The notes under the pieces were generated by a model. That model had not been told where the DNA came from, did no database searches, and was given only the letters and a program-made list of their open reading frames with translations. Shown one piece after another: positions 1-5,915 of a DNA stretch of 5,915 bases (the first letter of the stretch is position 1; each line of letters opens with the position of its first letter). This DNA is from an uncultured Lachnospiraceae bacterium (lineage in GTDB: Bacteria; Bacillota_A; Clostridia; Lachnospirales; Lachnospiraceae): the NCBI GenBank assembly GCA_946621895.1, contig CAMOOZ010000181.1, positions 1-5,915 of the forward strand, in the 5' to 3' direction. Both the position numbers and the translations under genes were made by a program.

Positions 1-1237
1 GGCGCTCCAGCGTGTTCTTCACCCCTCTGACCTCCCCGCTTAAGCCCACCTCGCCAAAGACCAGCATGTCCCCGGGCACGGGAAGATTCAGAAAGCCGGA
101 GGCCACCGCCAGCACGATCCCCAGATCCAGCGCCGGCTCTTCGATCCGAAGCCCCCCAGCCAGATTCACATAGGCGTCACAGACACCGGTCCGAAGGCCC
201 ACGCGCTTTTCCAGCACCGCCATCAGAAGATTTAAACGGTTATAATCCGTACCGTTTGCCTGACGCTTCGGGAAACCGAAATTCGTGGGGGAGACCAGCG
301 CCTGAATTTCGATCAGGATCGGCCTTGAGCCCTCGATCGCGCACGAAATAACAGATCCCGGCGCATCCAGCGGGCGTCCGGAAAGCATGAATTCCGAAGG
401 ATTCTCCACCTGGACAAGACCTGTCTCCCGCATTTCGAACACGCCGATCTCATTCGTCCTGCCGAAACGGTTCTTCACCGCCCGGAGAATACGGTAGGAG
501 GCAAAGCGGTCTCCCTCGAAGTAAAGCACCGTATCCACCATATGCTCCAGCACCCTGGGCCCTGCCACGGTCCCCTCTTTTGTCACATGGCCGATCAGGA
601 AAACGGAGATCCGGCTTTCCTTTGCGATCCGGAGAAACAGCGCCGTGGCCTCCCTGATCTGGGATACGGAGCCCGGGGCGGAGGTGATCTCCGGATCACA
701 CATGGTCTGGATGGAATCCACGATCAGGATAGAGGGCTTTACCTCCCGGACCGTATCCTCGATCTCGCCTAGATCCGTTTCGCAGTAAAGCAAAAGCTCC
801 TCCGCGCCCTCACCGAGCCTGTCCGCCCGCATCCTGATCTGTCTCAGGCTTTCCTCCCCGGAGACATAGAGCACCTTTTCGCCGGCGGCGCCCAGCTTCA
901 TTGCCGTCTGGAGCAGCAGCGTAGACTTCCCGATGCCAGGGTCTCCTCCCACCAGTGTCAGGGAGCCCTCCACAATGCCGCCCCCCAGGACGCGGTCAAA
1001 TTCCGTGAGCCCTGTGGTCCTGCGGATCTCCTCCTCCATGGAAACGGCGGAAAGCTTCACCGGGGCGCTTTTCGGGATCCCTCCTCCGCCTGCGGCGCGC
1101 TTCTCCTTTTCCGGGCGCAGCTTCTCCTCCACAAAGCTGTTCCATTTCCTGCAGGCAGGACACTGGCCCAGCCATTTCGCGCTCTCGTATCCGCATTCCT
1201 GACAGTAGAACACGGTCTTTTCCTTTATCTTAGGCAA
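1..1237 (-). CDS. radA: DNA repair protein RadA (Sms), 3' end cut by the window
   Basis: RadA is a RecA-like ATPase that drives branch migration of recombination intermediates with RecA during repair and transformation. About 412 residues are visible; the family is usually about 450-460, so the last 40-50 are off the left edge. Domains in order: a four-cysteine zinc finger (C12, C15, C26, C29); a RecA-type core with Walker A GGDPGIGKST at residues 97-106, Walker B ILIVDS at 170-175 and the family-specific KNRFG at 255-259; then a Lon-like C-terminal domain from about residue 275, intact up to the edge. The reading frame is open throughout with no frameshift. The preferred start is TTG at 1237, giving MPKIKEKTVFYCQECGYES, which matches the usual RadA spacing before the first cysteine. 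An SD-like AAAGGA lies 8 bases upstream inside clpC. An alternative GTG at 1213 also has an AAAGGA 7 bases upstream but leaves only three residues before the zinc finger. The gene overlaps the clpC stop by 8 bases, so it is probably co-transcribed and coupled. Identity is near certain; the exact start is less so. Confidence 0.96.
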   Translation of the reverse strand, partial: MPKIKEKTVFYCQECGYESAKWLGQCPACRKWNSFVEEKLRPEKEKRAAGGGGIPKSAPVKLSAVSMEEEIRRTTGLTEFDRVLGGGIVEGSLTLVGGDPGIGKSTLLLQTAMKLGAAGEKVLYVSGEESLRQIRMRADRLGEGAEELLLYCETDLGEIEDTVREVKPSILIVDSIQTMCDPEITSAPGSVSQIREATALFLRIAKESRISVFLIGHVTKEGTVAGPRVLEHMVDTVLYFEGDRFASYRILRAVKNRFGRTNEIGVFEMRETGLVQVENPSEFMLSGRPLDAPGSVISCAIEGSRPILIEIQALVSPTNFGFPKRQANGTDYNRLNLLMAVLEKRVGLRTGVCDAYVNLAGGLRIEEPALDLGIVLAVASGFLNLPVPGDMLVFGEVGLSGEVRGVKNTLER

Positions 1238-3653
1238 GCTTCGTTTCCTTTACCTTAAATACCGCTTCATTGTCTTTGATATCCGCGCGGACCGTGTCCC
1301 CCCGAAGGATCAGGCCGGAGAGGATCTCCTCTGCCAGCCTGTCCTCCACCAGATTCTGGATCGCCCGTTTTAAGGGTCTTGCCCCCATTTTGGGATCCGA
1401 ATACTTCTCCACGAGATGCTCCTTTAAGCCCTTGCTGAAGGTGAGCTTTATCTGGAGCTGCTCCTGGCAGCGCTTTGCCAGATTCTTGCCGAGAAGCGCC
1501 GTGATCTCCGTCAGCTCCGGCTTCGACAGCGCATGAAAGACCATGATCTCATCGATGCGGTTGATAAACTCCGGCTTGAAGATCCGCTTTACCTCTTCCA
1601 TCACATTGGATTTCATCCGGTCGTAATCCTGCTTTTCATCCTTCCCGGCGGAAAAGCCCAGGCTTTTCGGCTCCACGATCCTGGAGGCTCCCGCATTGGA
1701 GGTCATGATCAGCACCGTGTTCTTGAAGCTCACCCTTCTGCCCTTCGAATCCGTGATATGGCCGTCATCCAGCACCTGTAAAAGCACATTGAAGATATCC
1801 GGATGGGCTTTTTCGATCTCGTCGAACAGGACCACGGAATAGGGATGGCGCCTGACCCTTTCGGAGAGCTGTCCGCCCTCCTCAAAGCCCACATAGCCCG
1901 GAGGGGAACCGATCATCTTCGCCACGGAATGTCCTTCCATGTATTCCGACATATCCACGCGGATCAGCGCCTGCTCAGAGCCGAACATTGCCTGGGCAAG
2001 GGCCTTGGAAAGCTCTGTTTTCCCAACGCCGGTGGGCCCCAGAAACAAAAACGAGCCGATGGGACGCCCCGGGTCCTGAAGTCCCACCCGGCCTCTCCGG
2101 ATGGCCTTTGTCAGGGCCTGGATCGCCTCCTCCTGCCCGATCACCCGCTCATGCAGCGTCTTGTCCAGCTTTAAGAGCCGCTCGCTCTCCTTTTCCGTCA
2201 GCTTTTTCACCGGGATCTTCGTCCAGAGCGCCACGACGCCGGCGATATCCTCTTCCGTCACGGTGATCCGTTTTTCCGCCCGTTCCTCCTGCTGCTTCAG
2301 CTTTACCGAGACCTTATCCATCTGCTTCCTGGTCTTTTTTGCCCGGTCAAAGTCCTCGTCCAGAAAGTTCTGCTCCAGCTGCTGTTCCAGCGCCTCCAGC
2401 TCCTCCTTTAAGCCTTCCTCCTTCTTTACCCCTCCCTCCGCGGAAAGCCTTGCGGCGGCGGAGGCTTCATCGATCAGATCAATAGCCTTGTCCGGAAGGT
2501 TCCTGTCGTTGATATAGCGTTCGGAAAGCTTTACGGCGGCCTCGATGGCCTCTTCGGAAAGGATCACGCCGTGATGCTCCTCATACTGATGCGCGACCCC
2601 CTTTAAGATGCGTATCGTCTCCTCTTCGCCCGGTTCCTCCACATCCACCGGCTGAAACCGTCTTTCCAGCGCGGCATCCTTTTCAATGTATTTCCGGTAC
2701 TCCGCGATGGTCGTTGCGCCGATCATCTGCAGCTCGCCCCTTGCCAGGGAAGGCTTTAAGATATTCGAGGCATCCAGCGCGCCCTCCGCGCCGCCGGCGC
2801 CGATCAGCGTATGCAGCTCATCCATGAACAGAATGATATCTCCGTCCGAGAGCACCTCTTCGATGACCTTCTTGATCCTCTCCTCAAATTCACCCCGGTA
2901 TTTGCTGCCAGCCACCATGCCGGCCATATCCAGCGTGAGCAGGCGCTTCCCCTTTACCGAGGAGGGCACCTCTCCCGATACGATCCGCTGGGCCAGGCCC
3001 TCCACGATGGCGGATTTGCCGACGCCCGGTTCTCCCAGAAGGCAGGGATTGTTTTTCGTCCTCCGGCTCAGGATCTGGATCATCCGCGTGATCTCTTCAT
3101 TTCGGCCGATGCAGGGATCCAGCTTCTTTTCCGCTGCCAGGGCGGTGAGATCCCTGCTGTACTGCTCCAGCACGGAGGCTTTTTTCTTTTTCCTGTTCAG
3201 GTCATTCTTATGCTGCGCCGCATCCTCTCCCATGGCCACCATGATATCGGAATAGAGCTTTCCCGTCTGGATCCCCATGGTGTTTAAGAGCCGCATCGCC
3301 ACATTCTCCCCGTCCCTGATCAGGGCAAGCAGAATATGCTCCGTTCCCACCTTTTCCATATGGAAGCGCCTGGCTTCATCCCGGGCATCCTCCAGGATCA
3401 TCTCCGCTTTGGGCGAATATCCCTCCCTGTCCATCACGATCGTATCCGAGCGGATCTCGATCAGCTCCAGGATCAGCTTTTCCAGCTGATAGTTCTCCAC
3501 CCTGTTGTCCATCAGCACTCTGGCGGCCACGCCCTCTCCTTCCCGAAGCAGGCCGAGAAGGATGTGCTCCGTGCCCACATAGCCCTGGTGGTGCTGTCTG
3601 GCGCAGGCTCTGGCCAGCTCAAGTGCCCTCAGCGCATTTGTCGTATAGTCCAT
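1230..3653 (-). CDS. clpC: ATP-dependent Clp protease ATP-binding subunit ClpC
   Basis: ClpC is the Hsp100 hexameric unfoldase that feeds damaged or adaptor-delivered proteins into the cytosolic ClpP protease. The 807-residue product is full length for the family. Two Clp N repeats lie at about 1-70 and 75-145, each with a GTEH motif (27-30 and 103-106). The first AAA+ ring has Walker A GEPGVGKS (207-214), Walker B ending in DE (278-279) and pore loop KYRG (251-254). The M-domain, with a UVR-like helix pair, covers about 410-462. The second ring has Walker A GPTGVGKT (539-546), Walker B VVLFDE (607-612), pore loop GYVG (586-589), an arginine-finger region FINRIDE (696-702) and sensor-2 GARP (757-760). 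LGF at 665-667 lies where the ClpP-docking loop is expected, which marks a protease partner rather than a ClpB-type disaggregase. The start is the only ATG in position, with GGAGG four bases upstream. It ends in TAA and overlaps radA. Phe435 in the M-domain aligns by eye with the Phe436 of B. subtilis ClpC that controls hexamer activation, suggesting adaptor-controlled activity. No ctsR, mcsA or mcsB precedes it here. Confidence 0.97.
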   Translation of the reverse strand: MDYTTNALRALELARACARQHHQGYVGTEHILLGLLREGEGVAARVLMDNRVENYQLEKLILELIEIRSDTIVMDREGYSPKAEMILEDARDEARRFHMEKVGTEHILLALIRDGENVAMRLLNTMGIQTGKLYSDIMVAMGEDAAQHKNDLNRKKKKASVLEQYSRDLTALAAEKKLDPCIGRNEEITRMIQILSRRTKNNPCLLGEPGVGKSAIVEGLAQRIVSGEVPSSVKGKRLLTLDMAGMVAGSKYRGEFEERIKKVIEEVLSDGDIILFMDELHTLIGAGGAEGALDASNILKPSLARGELQMIGATTIAEYRKYIEKDAALERRFQPVDVEEPGEEETIRILKGVAHQYEEHHGVILSEEAIEAAVKLSERYINDRNLPDKAIDLIDEASAAARLSAEGGVKKEEGLKEELEALEQQLEQNFLDEDFDRAKKTRKQMDKVSVKLKQQEERAEKRITVTEEDIAGVVALWTKIPVKKLTEKESERLLKLDKTLHERVIGQEEAIQALTKAIRRGRVGLQDPGRPIGSFLFLGPTGVGKTELSKALAQAMFGSEQALIRVDMSEYMEGHSVAKMIGSPPGYVGFEEGGQLSERVRRHPYSVVLFDEIEKAHPDIFNVLLQVLDDGHITDSKGRRVSFKNTVLIMTSNAGASRIVEPKSLGFSAGKDEKQDYDRMKSNVMEEVKRIFKPEFINRIDEIMVFHALSKPELTEITALLGKNLAKRCQEQLQIKLTFSKGLKEHLVEKYSDPKMGARPLKRAIQNLVEDRLAEEILSGLILRGDTVRADIKDNEAVFKVKETKLA
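1246..1251 (-). promoter_or_regulatory. Ribosome binding site for radA TTG start
   Basis: The minus strand reads AAAGGA here, 8 bases before the TTG at 1237 and inside the last codons of clpC. It supports the TTG as the radA start. A second identical AAAGGA at 1221-1226 sits 7 bases before the in-frame GTG at 1213, so start choice is not settled by the SD alone; family N-terminal length favours the TTG. Confidence 0.6.
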
Positions 3654-3657
3654 ATCG

Positions 3658-3662
3658 CCTCC
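3658..3662 (-). promoter_or_regulatory. Ribosome binding site of clpC
   Basis: GGAGG on the minus strand ends four bases before the ATG at 3653. The spacing is shorter than the usual 5-9 bases but the match is full, and no other in-frame ATG, GTG or TTG lies nearby upstream, so it fixes the clpC start. Confidence 0.75.
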
Positions 3663-3683
3663 GATGCTGTAATACGGCAGAAA

Positions 3684-3710
3684 GCTCCCCGCCCGGGTGG
3701 GACGGGGAGC
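3684..3710 (-). terminator. GC-rich hairpin in the clpC leader (weak terminator or attenuator)
   Basis: Perfect 8-base arms (GCTCCCCG at 3684-3691 and CGGGGAGC at 3703-3710) enclose an 11-base loop. Inside the loop a CCC and a GGG can extend the stem by three pairs past one bulged base, leaving a four-base loop. On the minus strand only three T residues follow before CTGCCG, so as an intrinsic terminator for the SH3 gene it would be weak and leaky. It ends 30 bases before the clpC ATG and so would lie in the clpC 5' leader if transcription starts upstream. Identical CGGCAG hexamers (3675-3680 and 3711-3716) flank it as direct repeats. The structure is clear; its function is inference. Confidence 0.55.
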
Positions 3711-3727
3711 CGGCAGTACCGTTCCTG

Positions 3728-3771
3728 TTCACAGCCTGTTGATCATCATAATCTGTCACTCCGGCTGTGAA
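3728..3771. repeat. Inverted repeat with 9-base perfect arms upstream of clpC
   Basis: TTCACAGCC (3728-3736) and GGCTGTGAA (3763-3771) are perfect reverse complements separated by 26 bases. Outer bases GTT-CC (3721-3725) and GGTAAC (3773-3778) can pair further if one A is bulged and two wobble positions are allowed. No T-run follows on either strand, so it does not look like an intrinsic terminator. The arms flank a promoter-like -10 sequence, so a two-site operator or an RNA stem are both possible. It matches no operator consensus I know for clp genes. Confidence 0.5.
3745..3771 (-). promoter_or_regulatory. Candidate sigma-A promoter for clpC-radA
   Basis: On the minus strand TTCACA (3766-3771, five of six matches to TTGACA) is followed after 15 bases by TATGAT (3745-3750, five of six matches to TATAAT). 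The spacer is two bases shorter than ideal and there is no extended -10, so this is only a candidate. It would place the transcription start near 3737, at the downstream arm of the inverted repeat, and give a leader of roughly 85 bases containing the GC-rich hairpin. The -35 hexamer lies inside the upstream arm. Confidence 0.25.
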
Positions 3772-3785
3772 TGGTAACTTCAGCT

Positions 3786-4799
3786 TCAATCATCATCCAG
3801 ATCGACGAAATTGTACTCAAAATCGTCATCCATGTCCCCGGCGAAATTCCTGGGTCTGGGCGCGGGCTTTCTGACCGGCGCCTGGGGCCTTTCCTCCTGA
3901 TAACGCATTTCTCTTCCGGCCCTCCCGGCGGACTGGGCATTTCTGGATTCTGTCCTGACGCCGCTCCTGGAGCCGCCGCCCTGCGAAGAGGTCGTGCGAA
4001 TGCTCTGCTGGGAGGACGCCGCGGGACGGCTTCCCCCTGTCCTGGAGGCGGAGCTGCTCCGCTGGGGGGCGCCGCCGGATTCACGCCTTCTTGCGCTCTG
4101 GCTTCTGTACTGCTCCTCCTCGATCTCCTCATAGGCGCCTCTTAAGCGCAGGATCAGGATGGTGATCGCGATGATCGCCGCGACCAGAAGCACGCCCAGA
4201 ACGATCAGCAGGATCCTGTCCCTGCCGGCGCGGCCTTCCGTCTCGGCTCTGTACTGCACGGCGGACTGCGCTGTTTCCAGCAGCTCCTCCACCTTATAGC
4301 GGACGCCCTCGATATTGTTATTCAGATACCAGGAGAATTCGCCGTCCTCATTTTCCGCGTATTCCACGGTATAATCATTGTTTGTGACAGGCGCCGACTC
4401 CTCGGGAGCCATCGTGTCGGCCATTGAAGCGCCTGCATCCGGGCTTTCTTCCGCGGGCGCTGTCTCCTCCGGCGCCTCCTCGACAGGCTCCTCGGAGGGG
4501 ATCTCTTCGCCAAGCTCAATGAAATCATCCCGGATATAGCCTTCCTTATCTCCGTCAAAGGTGACCTTATACCAGGTATGTCCGTCGGAGCCCTGTTCCT
4601 CGCCCGTCACGATCAGCGCCGTGCCGCCTCCCTTTGAGGCCACCGGCGGGTCATAATTTGTCCCGGGGCCTGAGCGGATATTTACGCCGGAACCCTTTAC
4701 CGTGGCCTGTCTGTCGGCCAGCGCCGTAATCCCCATCCCCAGTGCAAGCACAAATGCCAGAATCAATGAAACTCCCCGGACTGCCGTTTTTCTCTTCAC
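3786..4799 (-). CDS. Secreted-face SH3-domain protein with one membrane anchor and a low-complexity cytoplasmic tail
   Basis: The 337-residue product has no recognised gene name. Visible parts in order: a signal peptide (basic start, hydrophobic 10-28, likely cleavage after ALA at 26-28); a bacterial SH3 (SH3b) domain at about 31-96 with the hallmark VNIRSGPGTNYD (39-50) and a closing WYKVTF...GYIR motif; a Glu/Pro-rich linker (about 97-136); an unrecognised segment at about 142-190; a strong membrane helix at about 195-219 flanked by Arg; then some 118 tail residues. The tail starts acidic, becomes rich in Ser, Arg, Gly and Gln, and ends in an acidic-aromatic peptide with DDDFEYNFVDLDDD. The predicted topology is type I: SH3b outside, tail in the cytoplasm. 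SH3b domains often bind peptidoglycan or peptides, so an envelope role is inferred. The start chosen is GTG at 4799, which has a GGGAGGAG SD with the core 8 bases upstream and begins a normal signal peptide. The ATG at 4832 lacks any SD and would add 11 charged residues. The gene lies 56 bases after purD and 132 before clpC. Confidence 0.85.
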   Translation of the reverse strand: MKRKTAVRGVSLILAFVLALGMGITALADRQATVKGSGVNIRSGPGTNYDPPVASKGGGTALIVTGEEQGSDGHTWYKVTFDGDKEGYIRDDFIELGEEIPSEEPVEEAPEETAPAEESPDAGASMADTMAPEESAPVTNNDYTVEYAENEDGEFSWYLNNNIEGVRYKVEELLETAQSAVQYRAETEGRAGRDRILLIVLGVLLVAAIIAITILILRLRGAYEEIEEEQYRSQSARRRESGGAPQRSSSASRTGGSRPAASSQQSIRTTSSQGGGSRSGVRTESRNAQSAGRAGREMRYQEERPQAPVRKPAPRPRNFAGDMDDDFEYNFVDLDDD

Positions 4800-4805
4800 C
4801 TTTTT

Positions 4806-4813
4806 CTCCTCCC
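4806..4813 (-). promoter_or_regulatory. Ribosome binding site deciding the GTG start of the SH3-domain gene
   Basis: The minus strand reads GGGAGGAG, with its GGAGG core (4808-4812) eight bases from the GTG at 4799. It lies downstream of the in-frame ATG at 4832, which itself is preceded by AGCTGTAAACAGCG with no SD-like sequence. This makes the GTG the more likely start. Confidence 0.7.
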
Positions 4814-4855
4814 TTTTCCTGACCTCTTCCATCGCTGTTTACAGCTTACTGAAGA

Positions 4856-5915
4856 TCACTCCCCGATCGCGCTTCCGATATCCTTCCGGTAAAAGCAATC
4901 CTGAAAGCTGACATGACTGACCGCTTCATAGGCTTTTTTCCTGGCCTCCTGCAGATCGGCCCCGATCGCAGTGATGTCCAGCACCCTTCCGCCGTTTGAC
5001 AGGATCTCACCGTTCTCCCCTGCCTTTGTCCCGGCATGGAAACAGATATAGTCCTGTTTCCCCTCAAACCACTCAAATCCCGAAATGGGATAGCCCTTTT
5101 GATAGCTCACGGGATAGCCGCCCGAGGCCTCCACCACGGTCACCGCGGCCTCCGGAATAAACTCCGGCTCGATCTCCGCAAGCCTCCCCTCAATACAGGC
5201 CTCCATGATCCCGATCAGATCCGTTTTCAGCCTGGGCAGCACGACCTGCGCCTCCGGATCCCCGAAGCGGGCATTATATTCCAGCACCTTAGGCCCCTGA
5301 TCCGTAAGCATCAGGCCAAAATACAGCACCCCCGTAAAAGGCCTGCCTTCCTTTTCCATCGCGGAGATCGTGGGCAGAAAAATGCTTTTTTCACATTCCT
5401 CCCGCAGCGCGTCCGTAAAGAACGGGCTGGGGGAAAAGGCACCCATGCCTCCCGTGTTTAAGCCTGTGTCCCCGTCTCCGGCGCGCTTGTGATCCTGCGC
5501 CGAATCCATCAGCCTCAGGGTCTTTCCGTCGGCAAAGGCCAGCACCGACACCTCTCTGCCGGTCAGGAATTCCTCGATCACAAGCTTTTTTCCTGCCTCA
5601 CCGAAATCCTTTTTTTCCATGATGGAGGCCACGCCCGCAAGCGCCTCCTCCTTCGTCCGGCAGATCAGCACGCCCTTTCCGAGCGCCAGCCCGTCCGCCT
5701 TCAGGACGATAGGGTAAGGCGCGGATGCCAGATACTCCTTTGCCCTGTCCGGTGAATCAAAGACCTCATATGCCGCGGTGGGAATCCCGTAGCGCTTCAT
5801 CAGATCCTTGAAAAAAGCCTTGCTGGCCTCAATGATGGCAGCGTTTTTTTTCGGGCCGAAGGCCTTCAGGCCCCTCTCTTCAAAATGATCAACGATCCCG
5901 GCCGCAAGCGGATCA
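4856..5915 (-). CDS. purD: Phosphoribosylamine-glycine ligase (GAR synthetase), 5' end cut by the window
   Basis: PurD joins 5-phosphoribosylamine and glycine with ATP to give glycinamide ribonucleotide, the second step of de novo purine synthesis in the cytosol. The visible 352 residues run from the right edge to a TGA; the family is about 420-430 long, so roughly 70 N-terminal residues are missing. The frame continues upstream of the Met at 5800, through a segment with FGPKKNAAIIEASKAF, which is the normal PurD sequence entering the ATP-grasp domain; the Met at 5800 is therefore internal. Numbering from the first complete visible codon, the ATP-grasp part has KADGLALGKG (72-81), DHKRAGDGDTGLNTGGMG (about 141-158) and the GARS signature RFGDPEAQV (216-224). 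The C-terminal lobe follows and is complete. No frameshift or missing key residue is seen. It probably ends a purine operon whose earlier genes lie off the right edge. No terminator follows, so read-through into the SH3 gene is possible. Confidence 0.97.
   Translation of the reverse strand, partial: DPLAAGIVDHFEERGLKAFGPKKNAAIIEASKAFFKDLMKRYGIPTAAYEVFDSPDRAKEYLASAPYPIVLKADGLALGKGVLICRTKEEALAGVASIMEKKDFGEAGKKLVIEEFLTGREVSVLAFADGKTLRLMDSAQDHKRAGDGDTGLNTGGMGAFSPSPFFTDALREECEKSIFLPTISAMEKEGRPFTGVLYFGLMLTDQGPKVLEYNARFGDPEAQVVLPRLKTDLIGIMEACIEGRLAEIEPEFIPEAAVTVVEASGGYPVSYQKGYPISGFEWFEGKQDYICFHAGTKAGENGEILSNGGRVLDITAIGADLQEARKKAYEAVSHVSFQDCFYRKDIGSAIGE

Noticed and set aside
933..1202. Small open frames on both strands over the start of radA (933-1202 plus, 996-1196 minus)
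   Set aside because: The region is explained by RadA, with its zinc finger and Walker A in the correct frame; these are out of frame or antisense.
2686..3287. Long plus-strand open frames opposite clpC (2686-3255 and 2811-3287)
   Set aside because: They lie fully antisense to clear ClpC coding sequence, overlap each other in different frames, have Ser/Arg/Phe-rich composition typical of shadows of GC-rich genes, and show no domain.
3675..3716. Small mobile element or target-site duplication around the GC hairpin
   Set aside because: The six-base CGGCAG direct repeats flank just a hairpin with no terminal repeats of a known element; one copy in the window gives no support.
3654..3785. CtsR heptad repeat or CIRCE operator upstream of clpC
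   Set aside because: Read on both strands, no tandem GGTCAAA-like pair and no TTAGCACTC-N9-GAGTGCTAA resemblance was found.
3746..4145. Open frames on both strands over the SH3 gene tail (3746-4132 minus in another frame, 3771-4145 plus)
   Set aside because: Both are Pro/Ala/Gly/Arg-rich shadows of the GC-rich low-complexity tail. The SH3 frame is favoured because it continues from a signal peptide, SH3b domain and membrane helix.
4834..4845. Short inverted repeat GCTGTTTACAGC between purD and the SH3 gene
   Set aside because: The arms are five bases with a two-base centre, too tight for an RNA hairpin and without a T-run. It shares only the common GCTGT core with the larger repeat upstream of clpC, so chance is likely.
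5798..5800. Met at 5800 as the start of PurD
   Set aside because: The frame remains open to the right edge and encodes conserved PurD sequence upstream, and no SD precedes this ATG, so the gene is truncated by the window instead.

Overview
The window is a compact stretch of bacterial chromosome in which every supported gene lies on the minus strand. It reads, in transcription order, purD (5' end cut by the window), a membrane SH3-domain protein, clpC, and radA (3' end cut by the window). The proteins are Firmicutes-like. The Clp ATPase is of the ClpC type, with an N-terminal repeat pair, a short M-domain and an LGF ClpP loop. clpC is followed directly by radA, which is the usual order in Bacilli and Clostridia, and the Shine-Dalgarno (SD) sequences are strong and purine-rich. 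The DNA is clearly GC-rich, with mostly G/C third codon positions. A GC-rich clostridial organism, most likely in or near Lachnospiraceae, fits best; this is inference from family resemblance and gene order, not a database match.

Layout by plus-strand coordinate: 1-1237 radA, a branch-migration ATPase of recombination; 1230-3653 clpC, the unfoldase of the ClpCP protease; 3654-3785 a 132-base intergenic region with a GC-rich hairpin, a long-armed inverted repeat and a weak promoter candidate; 3786-4799 a predicted type I membrane protein with an extracellular bacterial SH3 domain and a long low-complexity cytoplasmic tail; 4800-4855 a short spacer carrying the ribosome binding site of that gene; 4856-5915 purD, the GAR synthetase of purine biosynthesis. 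No RNA gene, mobile element, CRISPR array or plus-strand gene is supported.

clpC and radA overlap by 8 bases if radA starts at the preferred TTG, so they are almost certainly co-transcribed and probably translationally coupled. The SH3 gene follows purD without a visible terminator and may be read through from the purine genes. The region between the SH3 gene and clpC is the natural place for stress control of clpC. It contains no recognisable CtsR or HrcA operator, and ctsR-mcsA-mcsB, which often precede clpC, are absent here. Nothing in the window is a clear new system. The items most worth a second look are the structured clpC leader, the SH3 membrane protein beside clpC, and the non-ATG starts of two of the four genes.
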